Source of the DNA: a candidate division CSSED10-310 bacterium | GTDB lineage: Bacteria > CSSED10-310 | Assembly: GCA_016931515.1 (NCBI GenBank) | Contig: JAFGEQ010000009.1 | Span: 181,467-245,466, forward strand | Reading direction: 5' to 3' | Length of the DNA: 64,000 nucleotides | Part shown: one piece after another, positions 26,675-36,068 of the stretch | Position numbering within the stretch: position 1 is the first letter of the stretch | How the letters are laid out: every line of letters begins with the position of its first letter | Notes under the pieces: generated by a model | Told to the model about the DNA's origin: nothing | Database searches by the model: none | What the model saw: only the letters and a program-made list of their open reading frames with translations | Program-made: the position numbers and the translations under genes

Positions 26675-28257
26675 TCGGATTGAGCATTTTTCAGTGGATA
26701 TTCGAGGTTAAACAGTCGTACATCCACACCCTTGAATGACCACTCGCCAAGCAATGGATACCGAGCCATCATCCATCTGCGACATCGCAATCGCTGCTGG
26801 TAATAAAAATCGTTTGGACTCGTGCCGGCGTTCCACTGGGTTTCGTAAAGCCAGAGTCTTTTATAGTCATTCGCCGCAAGCAGTTCGTCAACATTGATTG
26901 GATCCGCAATCGTGTATACATTTTTCAGAAGATCGTTTTGATTGTATTTAATGCCAAGATGGTCGCGATATACATTATCGACATCGATCATCCGGGTCGG
27001 CGGCGCTCCATGCCTGAAAGTGATATAGTACCAGACCGGGTGCGTCCCGCTCATGCAGGTAGTTGCAATCACATCCCCCGGTTGGGTGGATCTCAGGATC
27101 AGATCACAACTCTCCCGAAACTGGTCTCTCTCCCTCAATTCAAGACAGGGCGCCAGGAATATGTTTCTATATTGGAGTGTGATTGCCCATGTCTGGCCTG
27201 CCAGCAGGAGCAGCGGCCATGCCAGTCCGAATCTGAAGCGTTCCAGCCATCGGGCTCCTGCAGCCATACCGATGGCAAACGGAACGAACGTGAAAATGAT
27301 ATAACGGGCGACCAGAACCGAGTTTGGCAGTATCATTGACAAAGTCATCGCGATAAGGAGCGGGGCAAGCAGGCCGAAAACGATAATCCGTCTGAACCTG
27401 ATGTTGCTCCGCTCACTCCGCATTCCAATCACCAGCAAACCTGCCCCGAGAAAAACCAGCAGTGATGCGAACCAGTAGGGAGGTTCCAGACCCGCAACTA
27501 GGAATCGAAGCAGATAAAATGGGGTTTTCCAGGTTATCGGTTCTGCCCAGAAATGACTTCCCATAAATCGACCGACATAATATAAAAGATGTTTTAAAAA
27601 GGGTACATAGATCAGAAAAACTCCAAAACTGAATGCGAACAGTCGGAACAGGCTCATACGTTTCGGTCTCATCATGAATCCCGACAAACCCATACACGCC
27701 AGGAAAATCAGTCCATAATTATGTGTGTAGGCGACAAGGCTTCCGCATAAAACAGCAGCACAAAACCGAAATATCCCTCCATGTTTCATCCATACAAGGT
27801 ACGACAACCACGACAGGGCTGCCGTCAGAGTCAGCAGACCATACATTCGGAGCTCCCGTCCGTAGTAGACCTGGGATGGAGCGAATATCATGAATATCCC
27901 AGCCCATAATGCGCTCGTTTTGTCATCGAATATCCACTTGGCCAGGAACCATGTTGCCGCGATCGCGCTGACACTGATCACCGTCACCAGCAATCGGAGG
28001 GAAAAATCCGTATGCGCCCATCTGATCCAGTATTTGACCAGAAAACCGAAGAGCGGGGGATGAAAATAGAAATTATGTATTCCCGAGAAGATGCTGTCTG
28101 CCTCATCACCCCATAATGAATAGGTCCCCAACCGATAAACGCGAACGAGAAAACCGGACAGCATGAGGAGCATTAACTGAAGCCATTCACGATTAAAATG
28201 AGCCCGAATTTCATCAATCCACCGGAATCGTCGTTCTTTTTTAACTATGGAGGTCAT
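26635..28257 (-). CDS. GT-C glycosyltransferase, family 39-like membrane protein
   Basis: The 540-residue membrane protein has the GT39-like signature YSLWGDEADSIF with the catalytic-type acid pair, and FYFHPPLFGFLVKYW, the usual H-P-P-L motif. Ten or more transmembrane segments precede a polar C-terminal domain. It is the last gene of the glycan export operon: its ATG overlaps the upstream ATPase stop by 17 bases and follows AGGA. It probably adds a sugar to the exported polymer or a lipid-linked intermediate in the periplasm, inferred from context. Its tail overlaps the convergent GT-C gene. Confidence 0.83.
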   Translation of the reverse strand: MTSIVKKERRFRWIDEIRAHFNREWLQLMLLMLSGFLVRVYRLGTYSLWGDEADSIFSGIHNFYFHPPLFGFLVKYWIRWAHTDFSLRLLVTVISVSAIAATWFLAKWIFDDKTSALWAGIFMIFAPSQVYYGRELRMYGLLTLTAALSWLSYLVWMKHGGIFRFCAAVLCGSLVAYTHNYGLIFLACMGLSGFMMRPKRMSLFRLFAFSFGVFLIYVPFLKHLLYYVGRFMGSHFWAEPITWKTPFYLLRFLVAGLEPPYWFASLLVFLGAGLLVIGMRSERSNIRFRRIIVFGLLAPLLIAMTLSMILPNSVLVARYIIFTFVPFAIGMAAGARWLERFRFGLAWPLLLLAGQTWAITLQYRNIFLAPCLELRERDQFRESCDLILRSTQPGDVIATTCMSGTHPVWYYITFRHGAPPTRMIDVDNVYRDHLGIKYNQNDLLKNVYTIADPINVDELLAANDYKRLWLYETQWNAGTSPNDFYYQQRLRCRRWMMARYPLLGEWSFKGVDVRLFNLEYPLKNAQSDQREAIGDESGTP

Positions 28258-29611
28258 GGGGTCCTGTTTTCATTTCAGGTTTCATTTCAACCAAGGTGAT
28301 GGTACTCCTGAAAATCGGCTTATCGTCCATCTTGATCATCTCATTCTCAGGCCATGTTTTAAGATACTGCAGAAGATGGGCTTTGAATTCCGGGTTTGAG
28401 CTGACAACAGCTAAAACACCCGATGTATTGGATGTCGAATAATCAACCCTGCCGCAGAAACGCGTGTGATCCACAAACGCCGATATAACGGAATCAGGAC
28501 TCCCGATCCAACGTCGACTCCAATCTTCACCGATCGCTGATTCAAATCGTTCTGGAAATTTGCCGGTAATTCCACCGGCCCCCCAGCTGTTGAACGCTGT
28601 ATTCAGCATAACATTGACCTGAAATCGATCGATATGAAGCGATGTATCCGCATGAAGAAAAACATCCCACTGAAGCGTGATATCATTTCGGAAGGTAAAC
28701 TCCCATGTCATCGATAAAGGCAACGTAATATAATGTCCATGTAAAACCATCCGGTCTTGTTGGAATGATTCATCTTCCCATAAAATATAAGCCGGATCGT
28801 ACCAGATACGGTTAGCCCTGACGGATGTGTAAAGACCGAATCGGTGAGTTATTCGGAACCTTCCATGGAACAGTTGCATATAATGAGCGGCATGTGTCAG
28901 CGTCAGTTTGTTCGTACTGATGCTGGGACCCATGATTTGTGAATAGGATTCAATGACGGTATTCGTGTCACCTCGATCAAGAATCTCTCCATTGTGCAAC
29001 AGGATACAATGATTGCAGATCAGGGAAATCAGTTTCATATCATGAGATACGAACAGGACAGTCACACCTCTTTCGATGAATGCCCGGATTACCTCAAAAC
29101 ATTTTCGTTGAAATTGCTCGTCTCCGACCGCCAGAATTTCATCGAGTATCAAGATATCGGGTGATGTATGAGCAGCAAGTGCAAACGCCAGCCTGACCCG
29201 CATGCCGGATGAATATGTACGGAGCGGTTGATAGACTGCTTCTCCCAAACCTGAGAAATCAACGATACTCTCCATCAGGCGACGGATTTCCCGGCGTGTC
29301 AGTCCCTGGAGCGCACCTGCAACATACAAATTGTCCAATCCACTCAGTTCCGCGTGAAACCCCATCCCCAATTCCAAGATAGAGTACACTCTGCCTTTGA
29401 TAGTGAAATTTCCCTCACTCTGGCGTGTAACCCGGGCCAGCAGTTTCAACAAAGTACTTTTCCCTGCTCCATTCCGGCCGATGATACCCCAGATTTCACC
29501 CTGACCGATTTCGAGATTCACGTGACGCAATGCCCACAGATCACCCAGTGTTTGGTGGCGATTTCGATAGCATTTGCCAAGATCCCGGATGGAGATCACG
29601 GACTCACTCAT
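28241..29611 (-). CDS. Polysaccharide ABC exporter ATPase with unusual C-terminal domain
   Basis: Residues 1 to about 235 are an ABC ATPase of the Wzt/TagH type: Walker A GRNGAGKST near 44, signature YSSGM, Walker B ILILDE and the switch histidine in VSHD. These energise export of O-antigen-like polymers through a Wzm partner. The remaining 220 residues are not the usual 150-residue Wzt carbohydrate-binding domain. They are rich in Trp, Tyr, Phe and beta-prone strands and look like a larger beta-sandwich (MTWEFTFRNDITLQWDVFLH). The start overlaps the previous ATPase gene by eight bases. Confidence 0.85.
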   Translation of the reverse strand: MSESVISIRDLGKCYRNRHQTLGDLWALRHVNLEIGQGEIWGIIGRNGAGKSTLLKLLARVTRQSEGNFTIKGRVYSILELGMGFHAELSGLDNLYVAGALQGLTRREIRRLMESIVDFSGLGEAVYQPLRTYSSGMRVRLAFALAAHTSPDILILDEILAVGDEQFQRKCFEVIRAFIERGVTVLFVSHDMKLISLICNHCILLHNGEILDRGDTNTVIESYSQIMGPSISTNKLTLTHAAHYMQLFHGRFRITHRFGLYTSVRANRIWYDPAYILWEDESFQQDRMVLHGHYITLPLSMTWEFTFRNDITLQWDVFLHADTSLHIDRFQVNVMLNTAFNSWGAGGITGKFPERFESAIGEDWSRRWIGSPDSVISAFVDHTRFCGRVDYSTSNTSGVLAVVSSNPEFKAHLLQYLKTWPENEMIKMDDKPIFRSTITLVEMKPEMKTGPHDLHS

Positions 29612-31490
29612 TCCCCAAACCTCCTGATGTAATTATCCCGGATCCAGCCAGGAACTTGCCCGGTGTTCGGAAATCAGACATTTCCGAGAAAGAAGGGGTG
29701 GCTGTCAGCATCTGGTCCCGGGCATCCCAAACCAATGGAATGCCGATATCCGGTATTATCCCTCTCTCAGAGAAAACGGGTATGCAGATCCGGATATCGT
29801 CAATCGTCAATCGTTCAAGGAATTCCAGTTCGAGAGTCCAGCGGATACCGTTTTCGAGCGAACAGAACGTCCAGACCAATGCCAACGGAAGTTGCAGACT
29901 TGTTGCACGGAGTTGCAGATCGCAGTTGGCTTGCAGAACTTCCCATTCACAGGGGAAAGAATACATATCGTTATTAATTCTCACATGAATCCCGGGTTCG
30001 CGTGTCAACGGGGTATTCTGTTCATCCAGAGTCAGGCTGTCATTTTGTAATTTGATGACCAATCCACCGGATTCAACTGTGAATGCTTTCTGATGCATCC
30101 TCCAGAACTGTATTAGGTCATCCTGATCGAAGAGCTTGACTTGCATTTCGAGTGTATCTTGCCCTGATTCCGCGGGAAACATCCTCTGTAGAATATGCCC
30201 CGGCATCATGTTACCACCGGTTATTACCATTGATGATCCGGTCATCGGGCACTTTGAAAAGTCCAGCACGAGTGATGGTTTGGGATCAGTGCTGCCCGTC
30301 ACTCCAAGAAATCGGCGAGGCTGCAGTTGAGACAACAGATATTCCATGTTAAACCCCCGGTTGATCGTTCGGGGAAAGTCTCTGAATTCCTCCGGGAGAA
30401 TGTACGTCTTATAGGATTCAGAAACCATGGCTTCAATCCCTATATCATCAACATCCCGGTAGAGGTCCCGGCCAGTTTTAATCGTCCAGTTTATCGTTCG
30501 ATTATTTTCAATCCGTATATACCATGACACTTCGAGGTTCCAGTGTCCCCAGCGGAGACGTAGATGAACCGCATCTTCTTTCAGATCGACAACCGTCCAG
30601 GCTGCTTCCGAGGACATAAAATCCGATTCCCATTTACGCAGGTTGACACTCAGACCCCGAGCCAATGTCAAAATGCGTCCGGACTTTTCAATGTGAAAAC
30701 CAGCCGGTAAAAATTGAATGTGGAGATCATCGCGACTGATTTCGCATATTTTTTCTCTGGAACTGATGCTGTCCGTATATATATGGACAACCTGTTCCGC
30801 AGTACCGATTGCAGCCACATGTCCCTGATGCAGGCACATCACGCGACTGCAGAAACTTCCTATAAATGAAAGTCCATGTGAAACAATCAGTACAGTGACG
30901 CCTCTTTCTACCGCACTCTGAATCGCCTGAAAGCAACGATGCTGAAACTCGCTGTCACCAACACCCATTACTTCATCGAGCAACAGAATATCCGGTTCGG
31001 TATGAACGGCAGTTGCAAAAGCCAGGCGAATCAGCATCCCGGATGAGTAGGATTGCACCGGCATATCGATAAACTTCTCAATACCCGAGAATTTTATGAT
31101 AGATTGCTCCTTCTCCTCTATCATCTCCCTCGGAAGTCCGATCAGAGATCCATACAGATATATGTTCTCTCGACCGGTCAGTTCCTGCTCGAATCCAACT
31201 CCCAGTTCAAGCAGACTGGTCACGCGACCCTGAATTTCGATCGAGCCGCTGTCAGATCTGGTTATTCCTGAGAGAATTTTGAGTAGCGTGGATTTCCCGG
31301 ATCCGTTATGCCCAATGATACCAAATATCTCTCCCTTGCCGACTTCGAATGATACATCCTGAAGTGCATAAAGAAGCTCACCTTCCACATGTCTCGTCAG
31401 GAGATGAATCGGTTGAGCAGCGAGAAGTCGGCGCTGCCTGTATACCCGATAAGTTTTAGTCAGATTCGATATCCGGATAACTGTATTCAT
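29604..31490 (-). CDS. Second polysaccharide ABC exporter ATPase with a very long C-terminal domain
   Basis: This 628-residue protein has a complete Wzt-type ATPase (Walker A GHNGSGKST near residue 59, YSSGM signature, ILLLDE Walker B) in the first 250 residues. A 380-residue C-terminal region follows. That region contains what look like two beta-sandwich halves (LEVSWYIRIENNRTINWTIK and ALVWTFCSLENGIRWTLELE), reminiscent of sugar-mutarotase or glycosidase-type folds. It could recognise the polymer or its terminal modification. It lies nine bases after the permease gene and overlaps the next ATPase gene. The size exceeds normal Wzt proteins (about 400-450 residues). Confidence 0.84.
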   Translation of the reverse strand: MNTVIRISNLTKTYRVYRQRRLLAAQPIHLLTRHVEGELLYALQDVSFEVGKGEIFGIIGHNGSGKSTLLKILSGITRSDSGSIEIQGRVTSLLELGVGFEQELTGRENIYLYGSLIGLPREMIEEKEQSIIKFSGIEKFIDMPVQSYSSGMLIRLAFATAVHTEPDILLLDEVMGVGDSEFQHRCFQAIQSAVERGVTVLIVSHGLSFIGSFCSRVMCLHQGHVAAIGTAEQVVHIYTDSISSREKICEISRDDLHIQFLPAGFHIEKSGRILTLARGLSVNLRKWESDFMSSEAAWTVVDLKEDAVHLRLRWGHWNLEVSWYIRIENNRTINWTIKTGRDLYRDVDDIGIEAMVSESYKTYILPEEFRDFPRTINRGFNMEYLLSQLQPRRFLGVTGSTDPKPSLVLDFSKCPMTGSSMVITGGNMMPGHILQRMFPAESGQDTLEMQVKLFDQDDLIQFWRMHQKAFTVESGGLVIKLQNDSLTLDEQNTPLTREPGIHVRINNDMYSFPCEWEVLQANCDLQLRATSLQLPLALVWTFCSLENGIRWTLELEFLERLTIDDIRICIPVFSERGIIPDIGIPLVWDARDQMLTATPSFSEMSDFRTPGKFLAGSGIITSGGLGNE

Positions 31491-31499
31491 CGGGACCTG

Positions 31500-32396
31500 T
31501 TACATATGGTCCGCGATAATCGGACCATGACGCCGGTAAAGTATAAAGGAGAACAGCAGAAGTGCTGTGGTGATAATCAGCACATACAGCCCATCCGCTA
31601 ATCGAGGCGGTTCACCTTTCAGCAAAATGTTTCGGAACATCGAAATGATTCCGGCCATCGGATTGAAACGGATCATGTTAACAAAGGGCATGATCCAGCG
31701 GGGAATTACGCCCGTCAACGACGTCAGATAACTATATGGATAGAAGATGGGGGTTGCATAAAACCAGACCATCAGGAGTGCTTCAACGATAAAACGCGTA
31801 TCCCTGAAAAACGCATCGCTCAGCGTTGCAAGTGAAGTGATCGAAATAGTGAAGAGTGCAAGAAGCAGGATCGGAATCGGCAGGAACAACAACGCCCAGG
31901 ACCAGGTTTTCAGAAAGAACAAAGGGACTGGCAGAAACAGCAGCAAGGCAATCAGGAAATTAATAAAATGGCCTGCCGCCACGGATATCGGAATGATTTC
32001 CCGGGGGAAATAAAGTTTTTTAACCAGGTTTCTTTCATTGACAAGAGATGAAGCACCGATCCCAAGCGTCATGGACATAAAATTCCAGGGCAGTAATCCG
32101 CACAACAGAAAAATGGGGTATGGCACATCCACCGGAATTCGCACAATAAAGGAGAATACCAGGGAGAGGACCAGCATCTGAAGAACAGGATTGAGCAGCA
32201 TCCATAGAAAACCGAGTGTCGCGCTGCGATATCGAACCTTGAAATCCTTGACGGCCAGACTGAAGATAAGGTCGCGATTCGAGAAAACGACCTTCAAATC
32301 GTGAAGGTATGAAGTTTTACCTATTGCCATTGTCAAGCTGAATGCTCCATCCGTACCCGGCTCAGATATATCATATCCTCCCAAACCGGTAAACAC
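31500..32396 (-). CDS. ABC-2 type polysaccharide export permease (Wzm-like)
   Basis: The 298-residue protein has six predicted transmembrane segments and the family's N-terminal amphipathic motif FSLAVKDFKVRYRSATLGFLWMLLNP, plus the FFRDTRFIVEALLMVWFYATPIFY-type segment of O-antigen and teichoic-acid exporters. It forms the channel partner for the two downstream ATPases. The frame opens at a GTG at 32396, five bases after the upstream glycosyltransferase stop; an ATG at 32330 gives a length closer to the family. Neither start has a strong ribosome binding site. It is the third gene in the glycan operon. Confidence 0.9.
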   Translation of the reverse strand: MFTGLGGYDISEPGTDGAFSLTMAIGKTSYLHDLKVVFSNRDLIFSLAVKDFKVRYRSATLGFLWMLLNPVLQMLVLSLVFSFIVRIPVDVPYPIFLLCGLLPWNFMSMTLGIGASSLVNERNLVKKLYFPREIIPISVAAGHFINFLIALLLFLPVPLFFLKTWSWALLFLPIPILLLALFTISITSLATLSDAFFRDTRFIVEALLMVWFYATPIFYPYSYLTSLTGVIPRWIMPFVNMIRFNPMAGIISMFRNILLKGEPPRLADGLYVLIITTALLLFSFILYRRHGPIIADHM

Positions 32397-32400
32397 AGGT

Positions 32401-33669
32401 TCAATTGGACCCGGATTTCTGCCCTTTCTGGTCGAGGATTCTGTGAATAACCGGAAGATAATAGTCCCTTACAATCAAATCCCAATCATACAGAGCCCGG
32501 ACATGACGGGCTGCGTTTTTCACTATTTCTGCAGTGAAGTCGGGGTTCTCAAGATATCTTTGCACAGCGTCGGCTATATCTTCAGAAGACTGGGGGGACA
32601 CCAGTAAACCGGTCTCGTTTTCGATTACTACTTCCTGGATACCCGCCACTCGCGAGCCGACAACCGGGCGACCGGAGCACATGGCTTCCAGCGTGACTAT
32701 CCCGAACGGTTCCTGCCAGATAGACGGTACCAGACAGATATCGATGCTTCTATAGAACTCATTGATCGTGTCACGAGTGAACCATCCCCTGAATACAACA
32801 CCGGGCAATGCCAGAGGGCTGTCATCAGGAATGCCTGTAACATGAAGTTCCGCATCGATACCCCGGGCATGCAGAATGCGAAGAGCACGTATCGCAAAAA
32901 CAACTCCCTTGTACGAATCATTGATTCGTCCGACAAGCCCAAGACGAACAGGATTCATCTCATGGCGACAGGGTGTGACAGGGTATTGAGCGGTATCGAT
33001 TCCGGGCGGTATAACAACCGATGTCCAACCGCATCGCCCGATCAATTCCTGAAAAAAGTGGTTGTTTACGATTATTTCCTGCGCCCCGTCCATCATTGTC
33101 CGGGTTCTCCGCCAATGCAGAGGCGACCAGGCAGACGCACCTAAAAACTCCCGGAGAAATCCCGGGCTGTCATCAAGAAACGCCTTGATGGCCGCATTAA
33201 ATCCGCACATACTGCAGAAAAGGCTGTCGATCCAACAGTGTCCCATACCCGTGCGATAACAGGATCGATCTCCTCTCATGAATGTGCCGTTGTATCGCAG
33301 ACAAAATGTTTCATATGCATAAAATTTTACGAAATATGGATAATCCCGGATTGCCTGCGCCACCCACGGTTTCAGATAAAAACCATCCGCCAGGAAGACG
33401 ACGGACGGGTTGATTCTGTCCAGAGCTGCGCGAAATCTCGTTACGATCGTATGCCCGTTGAATTCTTTCTCCGTAAACGGGATCGGTTCCACCTGAAATG
33501 GAAGCTCACCGATTACTAATCCGCGGGAAACAATGCAATCGATCCGCGGTACTAACACCACGACATCAAAATACGGGGCGAGTCTTACCAGGGTTTCCTT
33601 CAGATCAATCCGCGCTCCGCCATCAGGGGGCCAGTTGAACATCAGGTCGATGACGGCAAGTTTCTTCAT
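32401..33669 (-). CDS. Glycosyltransferase, GT4-like
   Basis: The 422-residue cytoplasmic protein has a two-domain GT-B architecture. The C-terminal half carries the family 4 signature VPSIWQEPFGIVTLEAMCSGRPVVGS, with the nucleotide-sugar-binding E-P-F-G-x-x-x-x-E-A motif intact. The N-terminus includes the GGARIDL-type acceptor-site loop. It presumably adds a sugar to a lipid-linked glycan later exported by the adjacent ABC system. Its ATG overlaps the preceding glycosyltransferase stop by ATGA. Cysteine-rich stretches around residues 130-160 (SCYRTGMGHCWIDSLFCSMC) are unusual and could bind metal. Confidence 0.87.
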   Translation of the reverse strand: MKKLAVIDLMFNWPPDGGARIDLKETLVRLAPYFDVVVLVPRIDCIVSRGLVIGELPFQVEPIPFTEKEFNGHTIVTRFRAALDRINPSVVFLADGFYLKPWVAQAIRDYPYFVKFYAYETFCLRYNGTFMRGDRSCYRTGMGHCWIDSLFCSMCGFNAAIKAFLDDSPGFLREFLGASAWSPLHWRRTRTMMDGAQEIIVNNHFFQELIGRCGWTSVVIPPGIDTAQYPVTPCRHEMNPVRLGLVGRINDSYKGVVFAIRALRILHARGIDAELHVTGIPDDSPLALPGVVFRGWFTRDTINEFYRSIDICLVPSIWQEPFGIVTLEAMCSGRPVVGSRVAGIQEVVIENETGLLVSPQSSEDIADAVQRYLENPDFTAEIVKNAARHVRALYDWDLIVRDYYLPVIHRILDQKGQKSGSN

Positions 33670-34811
33670 GCTTTCAGCCTGAACAACATTTCCAGAAACC
33701 GTGCTAGGCGATCCACCAGCACGGGAATGGAGTAATGGGTTTCGACGCGTTTCCGGGCTGCAATTCCCAGTATCCGTCGCTGCTCTGAATTCTCGGCCAA
33801 ATGAATCATTGCGTTGCCGAATTCTGTTGATCCTTCGGCCAGAATTCCGCTTTCCTCATGCTGGATAACATACGTCACCTCACCAATAGCCGTTGCGATG
33901 ACCGGAAGACCGGATGCCATGTATTCGAACAGTTTCGTCGGACTTTTCGATCGGATCCACAGGGAATCCCATGGAAACGGAAGCAATCCTACATCCGCCC
34001 GGGCCAGGATGACCGGCATCTGATCAGGATGCATCCACCCGGTGACATCAACGTGATCAACAATATCAGCATATTCGAGCTGAAGCGTTTCCAGCATCCG
34101 GTCCCACAGCTGACCCGTTCCGACGATTTCCAGACGGGCTTCGATTCCAGCCCGTAACACACACCTCAACCCATTAAAAATCTGCATGATTCCCTGGTAG
34201 ATCTCTTCCCCCCAGACAATTCCGGTCCATAAGAACCGGACAGGACCGGAACGATCCGATCGATCCGTGCGTTCAAACAAATCCGGTTTGACGCCGGTGG
34301 AGATGTATTCCACTCTCGGATTAACAGGTTGAAGAAATTCATAAAGGTTCCGGCTTGCGGCAACACACCCCAGTGCATGCTTCGCCAGATTACGGGTGAT
34401 TGTTTTGTGGTCATCGGAACCGAAGAAGAAACGACGGAGTTTCATTGAATTAAATGTGACATTGAGATCGACATCGTAGTCGTCATAATCAAAAATATAG
34501 TTGTTAAACCCCATTCTGGACAGCAGATATGGAAGTGCTGCGTTGTAGTGAGCTTTCTGGATGTAGAAATAGGTTTTGAATCGCGGGAACAGTTTTGGAA
34601 GAGCCCGGGCGCTCATCAACAATTTATACCGATCGCGTACCTGATACACTTCCACTTCGCTGAACCGACTCAGATGATCTCGGAATGACAGCACACTGGC
34701 GGATATTCCAGGATATTCATTCAGTCTTTCAGCGAAATTGTAGCATCGAATGCGAGTATGTGGATAATCATATCCACTCAATCCCACGAACAGAATATGC
34801 TTTTTCCCCAT
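33666..34811 (-). CDS. Glycosyltransferase, GT4-like, first gene of glycan operon
   Basis: This 381-residue GT-B glycosyltransferase has a glycine-rich N-terminus (FVGLSGYDYPHTRIRCYNFAERL) and the C-terminal motif KLFEYMASGLPVIATAIGE, where the donor-binding glutamate occurs. It acts in the cytoplasm on a lipid-linked acceptor; donor and linkage are unknown. The ATG at 34811 directly follows GGAGGAGAG. A strong promoter at 34927-34955 drives it with a leader of about 110 bases. It leads a run of six overlapping or closely spaced genes (two glycosyltransferases, permease, two ATPases and a GT-C protein). Confidence 0.87.
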   Translation of the reverse strand: MGKKHILFVGLSGYDYPHTRIRCYNFAERLNEYPGISASVLSFRDHLSRFSEVEVYQVRDRYKLLMSARALPKLFPRFKTYFYIQKAHYNAALPYLLSRMGFNNYIFDYDDYDVDLNVTFNSMKLRRFFFGSDDHKTITRNLAKHALGCVAASRNLYEFLQPVNPRVEYISTGVKPDLFERTDRSDRSGPVRFLWTGIVWGEEIYQGIMQIFNGLRCVLRAGIEARLEIVGTGQLWDRMLETLQLEYADIVDHVDVTGWMHPDQMPVILARADVGLLPFPWDSLWIRSKSPTKLFEYMASGLPVIATAIGEVTYVIQHEESGILAEGSTEFGNAMIHLAENSEQRRILGIAARKRVETHYSIPVLVDRLARFLEMLFRLKA

Positions 34812-34926
34812 CTCTCCTCCGACAATCTCATTTAAGCAATGCCTGATCCACGCAAATTCCGCCGGAAGACCCCTTTGTCACCGTTACTGATGCGGACGGG
34901 TATGGGGTCCGTTTCAAGCATCATTT

Positions 34927-34955
34927 ATGATAGAGGACCGGTGATGGAGAGTCAA
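34927..34955 (-). promoter_or_regulatory. Promoter of the six-gene glycan export operon
   Basis: TTGACT (34950-34955, minus strand), 17 bases, TATCAT (34927-34932). The -35 box overlaps the mutY stop codon. The leader of about 110 bases contains GACCCC and GGGGTC arms that could pair. No JUMPstart/ops element is visible. Confidence 0.7.
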
Positions 34956-35998
34956 AATCCGGATTTACGCAGGGCCATGATATGGAGTTTAGGTTTTCCG
35001 ACTGCCGCCAGCATCGTGTTGGACATCCATCGATGGTCAACCCATCGGTCCGATTGCCAGGGGCCGGACAATTCAGCAGCCCGTACTTCGCATGTCAATT
35101 TGAAATGAGAGTAGGCGTGACGTACCGTACCATACGATACTGACAGCGGGGTCAGATTGTGGCGCTCCAAAAAGCTACTGGGATCCTGATCATCATCAAA
35201 CACATTGGGCAGTTCCCAGAGATTGGCGAGCAGACCGGCAGCAGGTCGTTTTACCATCAGGATTCGATTGTCCCTTCGGACGATATAGATGATGCCCCGC
35301 TTCAACGGCAGAGTTTTCTTTTTTTTTCCGAGAGGGTATTCCGCCACTTTTCCGGTGGAAAAAGCCATGCATACTGTAGCGAACGGGCAAGGTGTACAAG
35401 CAGGATGAGGAATGCATTGAAGTGCCCCGAGTTCCATCCATGCCTGGTTCACCCATCTTGGTTCGAACTCCCAGTAACTCAAGCCGACGATATCCGCGAC
35501 GGCACGACGGATGCGCGAGGGGGATGATTCACTAATCGCCCGTAACCGGGACAAGACCCGGATGACATTACCGTCGACGGCGGGTTCCGGATAATTGAAT
35601 GCGATGCTGAGAACTGCACCAGCGATGTATTCGCCAACGCCGGGAATCCGCAGAGCTTCCTGGCGGGTTTGGGGAAAATGTCCCTGGTGTTGATCACAGA
35701 TGTAACGGGCACCGAGTAACAGGTTACCGGCACGACTGTAGTATCCGAGACCTTGCCAGAGTTCCATGACGGACTCGGTATTGGATTCAGCGAGTGAGTG
35801 GATAGTTGGGAAACGTCGCATCCATTTTTGATAATAGGGGACAACGGTGGCGACCTGGGTTTGCTGGAGCATGACCTCACTGATCCAGATCCTGTATGGA
35901 TCCGACTCCCCTCTCCAGGGCATCCTGCGCTGATGCATGTCAAACCAGCGCATCAAATGATCCATTGCTCTGTGATCGATTGCACTCGTTCCTGGCAT
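34952..35998 (-). CDS. mutY: A/G-specific adenine glycosylase
   Basis: MutY removes adenine mispaired with 8-oxoguanine. The 348-residue protein has the helix-hairpin-helix and catalytic region (LRIPGVGEYIAGAVLSIAF with the acid in PAVDGNVIRVLSR) and the EVMLQQTQVATVVPYY segment. A C-terminal NUDIX-like domain recognises 8-oxoG. The 4Fe-4S cysteines read C-x5-C-x2-C-x5-C (LQCIPHPACTPCPFATVC), one residue shorter than the usual C-x6-C-x2-C-x5-C. The ATG at 35998 is preferred over a TTG at 36040 because it starts the conserved region. Confidence 0.93.
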   Translation of the reverse strand: MPGTSAIDHRAMDHLMRWFDMHQRRMPWRGESDPYRIWISEVMLQQTQVATVVPYYQKWMRRFPTIHSLAESNTESVMELWQGLGYYSRAGNLLLGARYICDQHQGHFPQTRQEALRIPGVGEYIAGAVLSIAFNYPEPAVDGNVIRVLSRLRAISESSPSRIRRAVADIVGLSYWEFEPRWVNQAWMELGALQCIPHPACTPCPFATVCMAFSTGKVAEYPLGKKKKTLPLKRGIIYIVRRDNRILMVKRPAAGLLANLWELPNVFDDDQDPSSFLERHNLTPLSVSYGTVRHAYSHFKLTCEVRAAELSGPWQSDRWVDHRWMSNTMLAAVGKPKLHIMALRKSGF

Positions 35999-36068
35999 TA
36001 TCCCATTCCGCCGGAAGCCGTTATAACCTCCGGTATCCAACGACGTTTTGACGGTATTATCTGAGTAA

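Noticed and set aside
34812..34951. JUMPstart/ops element in the glycan operon leader
   Set aside because: The GGCGGTAG core is not present; only a GGCGGAAT stretch occurs.
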